Source of the DNA: Loki-b32 sp964493385
GTDB lineage: Archaea; Asgardarchaeota; Lokiarchaeia; Sigyniarchaeales; SOKP01
Direction of reading: 5' to 3'
Length of the DNA: 64,000 nucleotides
Assembly: GCA_964493385.1 (NCBI GenBank)
Contig: CAZBNW010000001.1
Coordinates: 31,979 to 95,978 of the forward strand
Shown: positions 62,227 through 64,000 of the stretch, one piece after another
Position numbering within the stretch: the stretch's first letter is position 1
Layout: the number at the start of each line of letters is the position of its first letter
The notes under the pieces: generated by a model
The model's input: only the letters and a program-made list of their open reading frames with translations
Databases searched by the model: none
What the model was told of the DNA's origin: nothing
Made by a program: the position numbers and the translations under genes

Positions 62227-64000
62227 TTAATGTTTTTGTTTTCTCATTATAATTACCGATAGGACAGAAATCGCTATAATTAACAAAAATACATTATATC
62301 CTGGAATTGCTGGTGGAGCTGGAATACTTTTTATAACAGTTACGATTTTTGGTCCAATATTCCCTGCTCGATCAATAGCGTGAAAGATAATGGTAATATC
62401 TCCTTCGGGTGCGTCGGTCCACGCATCTTGGTGAATATTTCCAGTAAATCCTGAGAATGGAAAAGTTCCCGCTATACTTTCTATATTATACCAAGTAGAG
62501 ACTACTAAATCATCTTCAATAATAGAAATATTAAAATCAGGGGGCGTGTTCCCGAATGTCTCACCAGGAATTGGAGAAATAATTATAATTTTTGGAGCAA
62601 CTAAATCTTTCCAGATTATGACATCTTTAGATCCAATATTTCCAAAAGAGTCGTTCGCATAAAATCGAAGGATTATTACCTCAGTTCCTTCATTATCCCA
62701 CGCTGTTTGATTGATAGTACCAGTGTATCCTGAAAATGTATAATTTGTTGTTCCACCGTCTATAGTATACCATGTAGTATTTATTAGAGAGTGATCTTTG
62801 ATTGTAATATTAAATTCAGGTGCATTAAATCCAATGACTTGATTCACTTTAGGAGTATTAATGGTAATAACTGGAGGTACCTTATCAGGAAACTCAAAAA
62901 TTGGAAAATTATCTTGACTCCCCGTTGAACCACTGATATTATAAGGAGTATCTCCTATCCCATCATCATTCGCATCCACACCAGAATAATCATCCCAATA
63001 ATTCCCAAATGTTCCGTTATCCCATTGATTATTTATACCATTATCTTCAGCATTGACATTATTATTGAAAAACCCATTAAGATAAATAAAATTACTAAAA
63101 CTATTTTCATCTATAGAAGCTCCACTTCCTAGATTCTCTTCTATAATATTATTTTTAACAATATTAGATTGAGATTCTTCTATATGCATTCCATTTGAAT
63201 AACTATTTGAAATCGTATTTTTCTCAATTTTATTATAATTACTATTCCCATAAACCCTTATTCCATATAAACTACTGGATACTAAATTTTCCTTAACAAT
63301 ATTATTATCACTCCCCCCTTGAAGCATTATCCCATGATACCCACTGTTATATATAATATTATCCTGAATAGTATTATTATCACAATCTTGTCTTAAAATA
63401 ATACCATCTTGACCATTATCAGAGATTATGTTTCCAGATATTATACAATAATCATAAAACGACTCTAAATCTATTCCAGCTCTACGATTATTTAAAACAG
63501 TATTATTAGATACAATGTTACTATTTCCCCCGCCTTGAAGAAATATTCCATGATCCCCATTAAATGAACAGTTGTTATTAATAATCTTTCCATTATCAAC
63601 ATAATTTAAATAAATACCATCATAACCATAACCAGAATTAAAAACTGTACAATTCCTAATAATAAAAAATTCACTTGAATACCCAATATAAATGCAGTTT
63701 CCAGAATTACTTCCATTAATAATGACATTCTCGATAATATAGGGATCCCCTTCTGTCCCTGAACCGCTACACCAACCAAAAGTAGCTTCAGTTATCGCCC
63801 AATTCTTTGTAGGATCAGTATCATCAATATTTATTTGGTTAATTTCCCAATATGCTGGTCTTTTTAATTTTTGTCTATTATCAGTCTCCAAATTTCTATA
63901 ATAACTATCCTGAAAATAGTTAAACTTAGTGTTAAATAGAATAGAGAATCCAAAAATCAAACCTAAAATAATTAAATATTTCTTTTTTTTTGTTAAATTT
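62227..64000 (-). CDS. Secreted beta-helix (NosD-like) surface protein, 5' end cut
   Basis: The frame is open to the right edge and no start is seen inside, so the N-terminus lies beyond the window; the visible part begins with a Lys run and a hydrophobic signal segment. Residues up to about 320 are parallel beta-helix repeats (N-x-I-x-x-N types: D-G-I-F-L-Q-G-G, Y-G-I-R-V-Y-G), as in NosD/PbH1 proteins. The helix is preceded by S-G-S-G-T-E-G-D-P-Y-I-I-E and followed by N-Q-W-D-N-G-T-F-G-N-Y-W-D-D-Y. Two tandem Ig-like repeats follow (each I-x-x-P ... T-x-Y-x-I), and a C-terminal membrane helix with a basic tail anchors it outside the cell. It is probably a glycan-binding or glycan-cleaving surface protein. 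Confidence 0.85.
   Translation of the reverse strand, partial: NLTKKKKYLIILGLIFGFSILFNTKFNYFQDSYYRNLETDNRQKLKRPAYWEINQINIDDTDPTKNWAITEATFGWCSGSGTEGDPYIIENVIINGSNSGNCIYIGYSSEFFIIRNCTVFNSGYGYDGIYLNYVDNGKIINNNCSFNGDHGIFLQGGGNSNIVSNNTVLNNRRAGIDLESFYDYCIISGNIISDNGQDGIILRQDCDNNTIQDNIIYNSGYHGIMLQGGSDNNIVKENLVSSSLYGIRVYGNSNYNKIEKNTISNSYSNGMHIEESQSNIVKNNIIEENLGSGASIDENSFSNFIYLNGFFNNNVNAEDNGINNQWDNGTFGNYWDDYSGVDANDDGIGDTPYNISGSTGSQDNFPIFEFPDKVPPVITINTPKVNQVIGFNAPEFNITIKDHSLINTTWYTIDGGTTNYTFSGYTGTINQTAWDNEGTEVIILRFYANDSFGNIGSKDVIIWKDLVAPKIIIISPIPGETFGNTPPDFNISIIEDDLVVSTWYNIESIAGTFPFSGFTGNIHQDAWTDAPEGDITIIFHAIDRAGNIGPKIVTVIKSIPAPPAIPGYNVFLLIIAISVLSVIIMRKQKH

Noticed and set aside
1..64000. CRISPR arrays, rRNA, tRNA genes, transposases or integrases
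   Set aside because: Scanned by eye on both strands; no regularly spaced repeats, no rRNA motifs, no complete cloverleaf and no transposase or integrase signature were seen.

Overview
The window is AT-rich archaeal DNA from an Asgard archaeon, most likely Lokiarchaeia-like. The evidence is archaeal-type information genes (archaeal ThrRS and AspRS, type-2 methionine aminopeptidase, Pth2, TruD, a NusA-like factor, L40e, a group II chaperonin, CTP-dependent riboflavin kinase and archaeal FAD synthetase) found together with eukaryote-like genes. The latter are a Ras/Rab-like small GTPase, two longin-like proteins, an Rpn11/CSN5-type JAMM protein, ribosomal protein L38e, a translin-family protein and a helical protein resembling the BRO1 domain. 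Promoters are TATA-type, and many genes look leaderless or carry GGAG/GGTGA ribosome sites 7-10 nt from the start.

Layout. Positions 1-12.3 kb hold a truncated radical SAM gene, small metabolic and regulatory genes, a longin-winged-helix protein overlapping a CheD-like gene that lacks the catalytic cysteine, the ribL-ribK pair, translin, thrS and the small GTPase. Positions 12.4-21.3 kb are rich in membrane proteins: two paralogous acyltransferase-like proteins flank a GT87-like glycosyltransferase, followed by a winged-helix/Yip1-like protein, an ATP-grasp enzyme and the BRO1-like protein. Positions 21.5-41 kb are housekeeping (NifU-like, prs, JAMM, Alba, map, aspS, truD, pth2, L38e, L40e, thermosome), interrupted by a visibly GC-richer ceramidase gene that looks transferred. 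Between the cyclophilin-like gene and a nucleotidyltransferase lies the strongest non-coding signal: a TATA box, a predicted transcript of about 490 nt whose 5' and 3' ends form a perfect 10-bp helix, internal hairpins and a 13-T terminator. I could not match it to RNase P or SRP RNA by eye.

Positions 41-62 kb look like an accessory, defence-type island. They contain a GIY-YIG nuclease with a 14-residue C-terminal repeat coupled to a HerA-like ATPase, an HNH-TPR protein with a small partner, decayed gene remnants, a divergent HEPN / NYN-ribonuclease pair around a perfect 12-bp inverted repeat followed by a 1,091-residue winged-helix/TPR protein, a type IIG restriction-modification enzyme with an A13 tract, a Schlafen-AlbA_2 protein and a gene broken at an A9 tract. 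The right edge cuts a secreted beta-helix surface protein.

A recurring oddity is that several reading frames lack AUG, GUG or UUG where the protein should begin but have AUU or AUA there, twice with a well-placed Shine-Dalgarno sequence. All calls are from reading the sequence; no database search was run.
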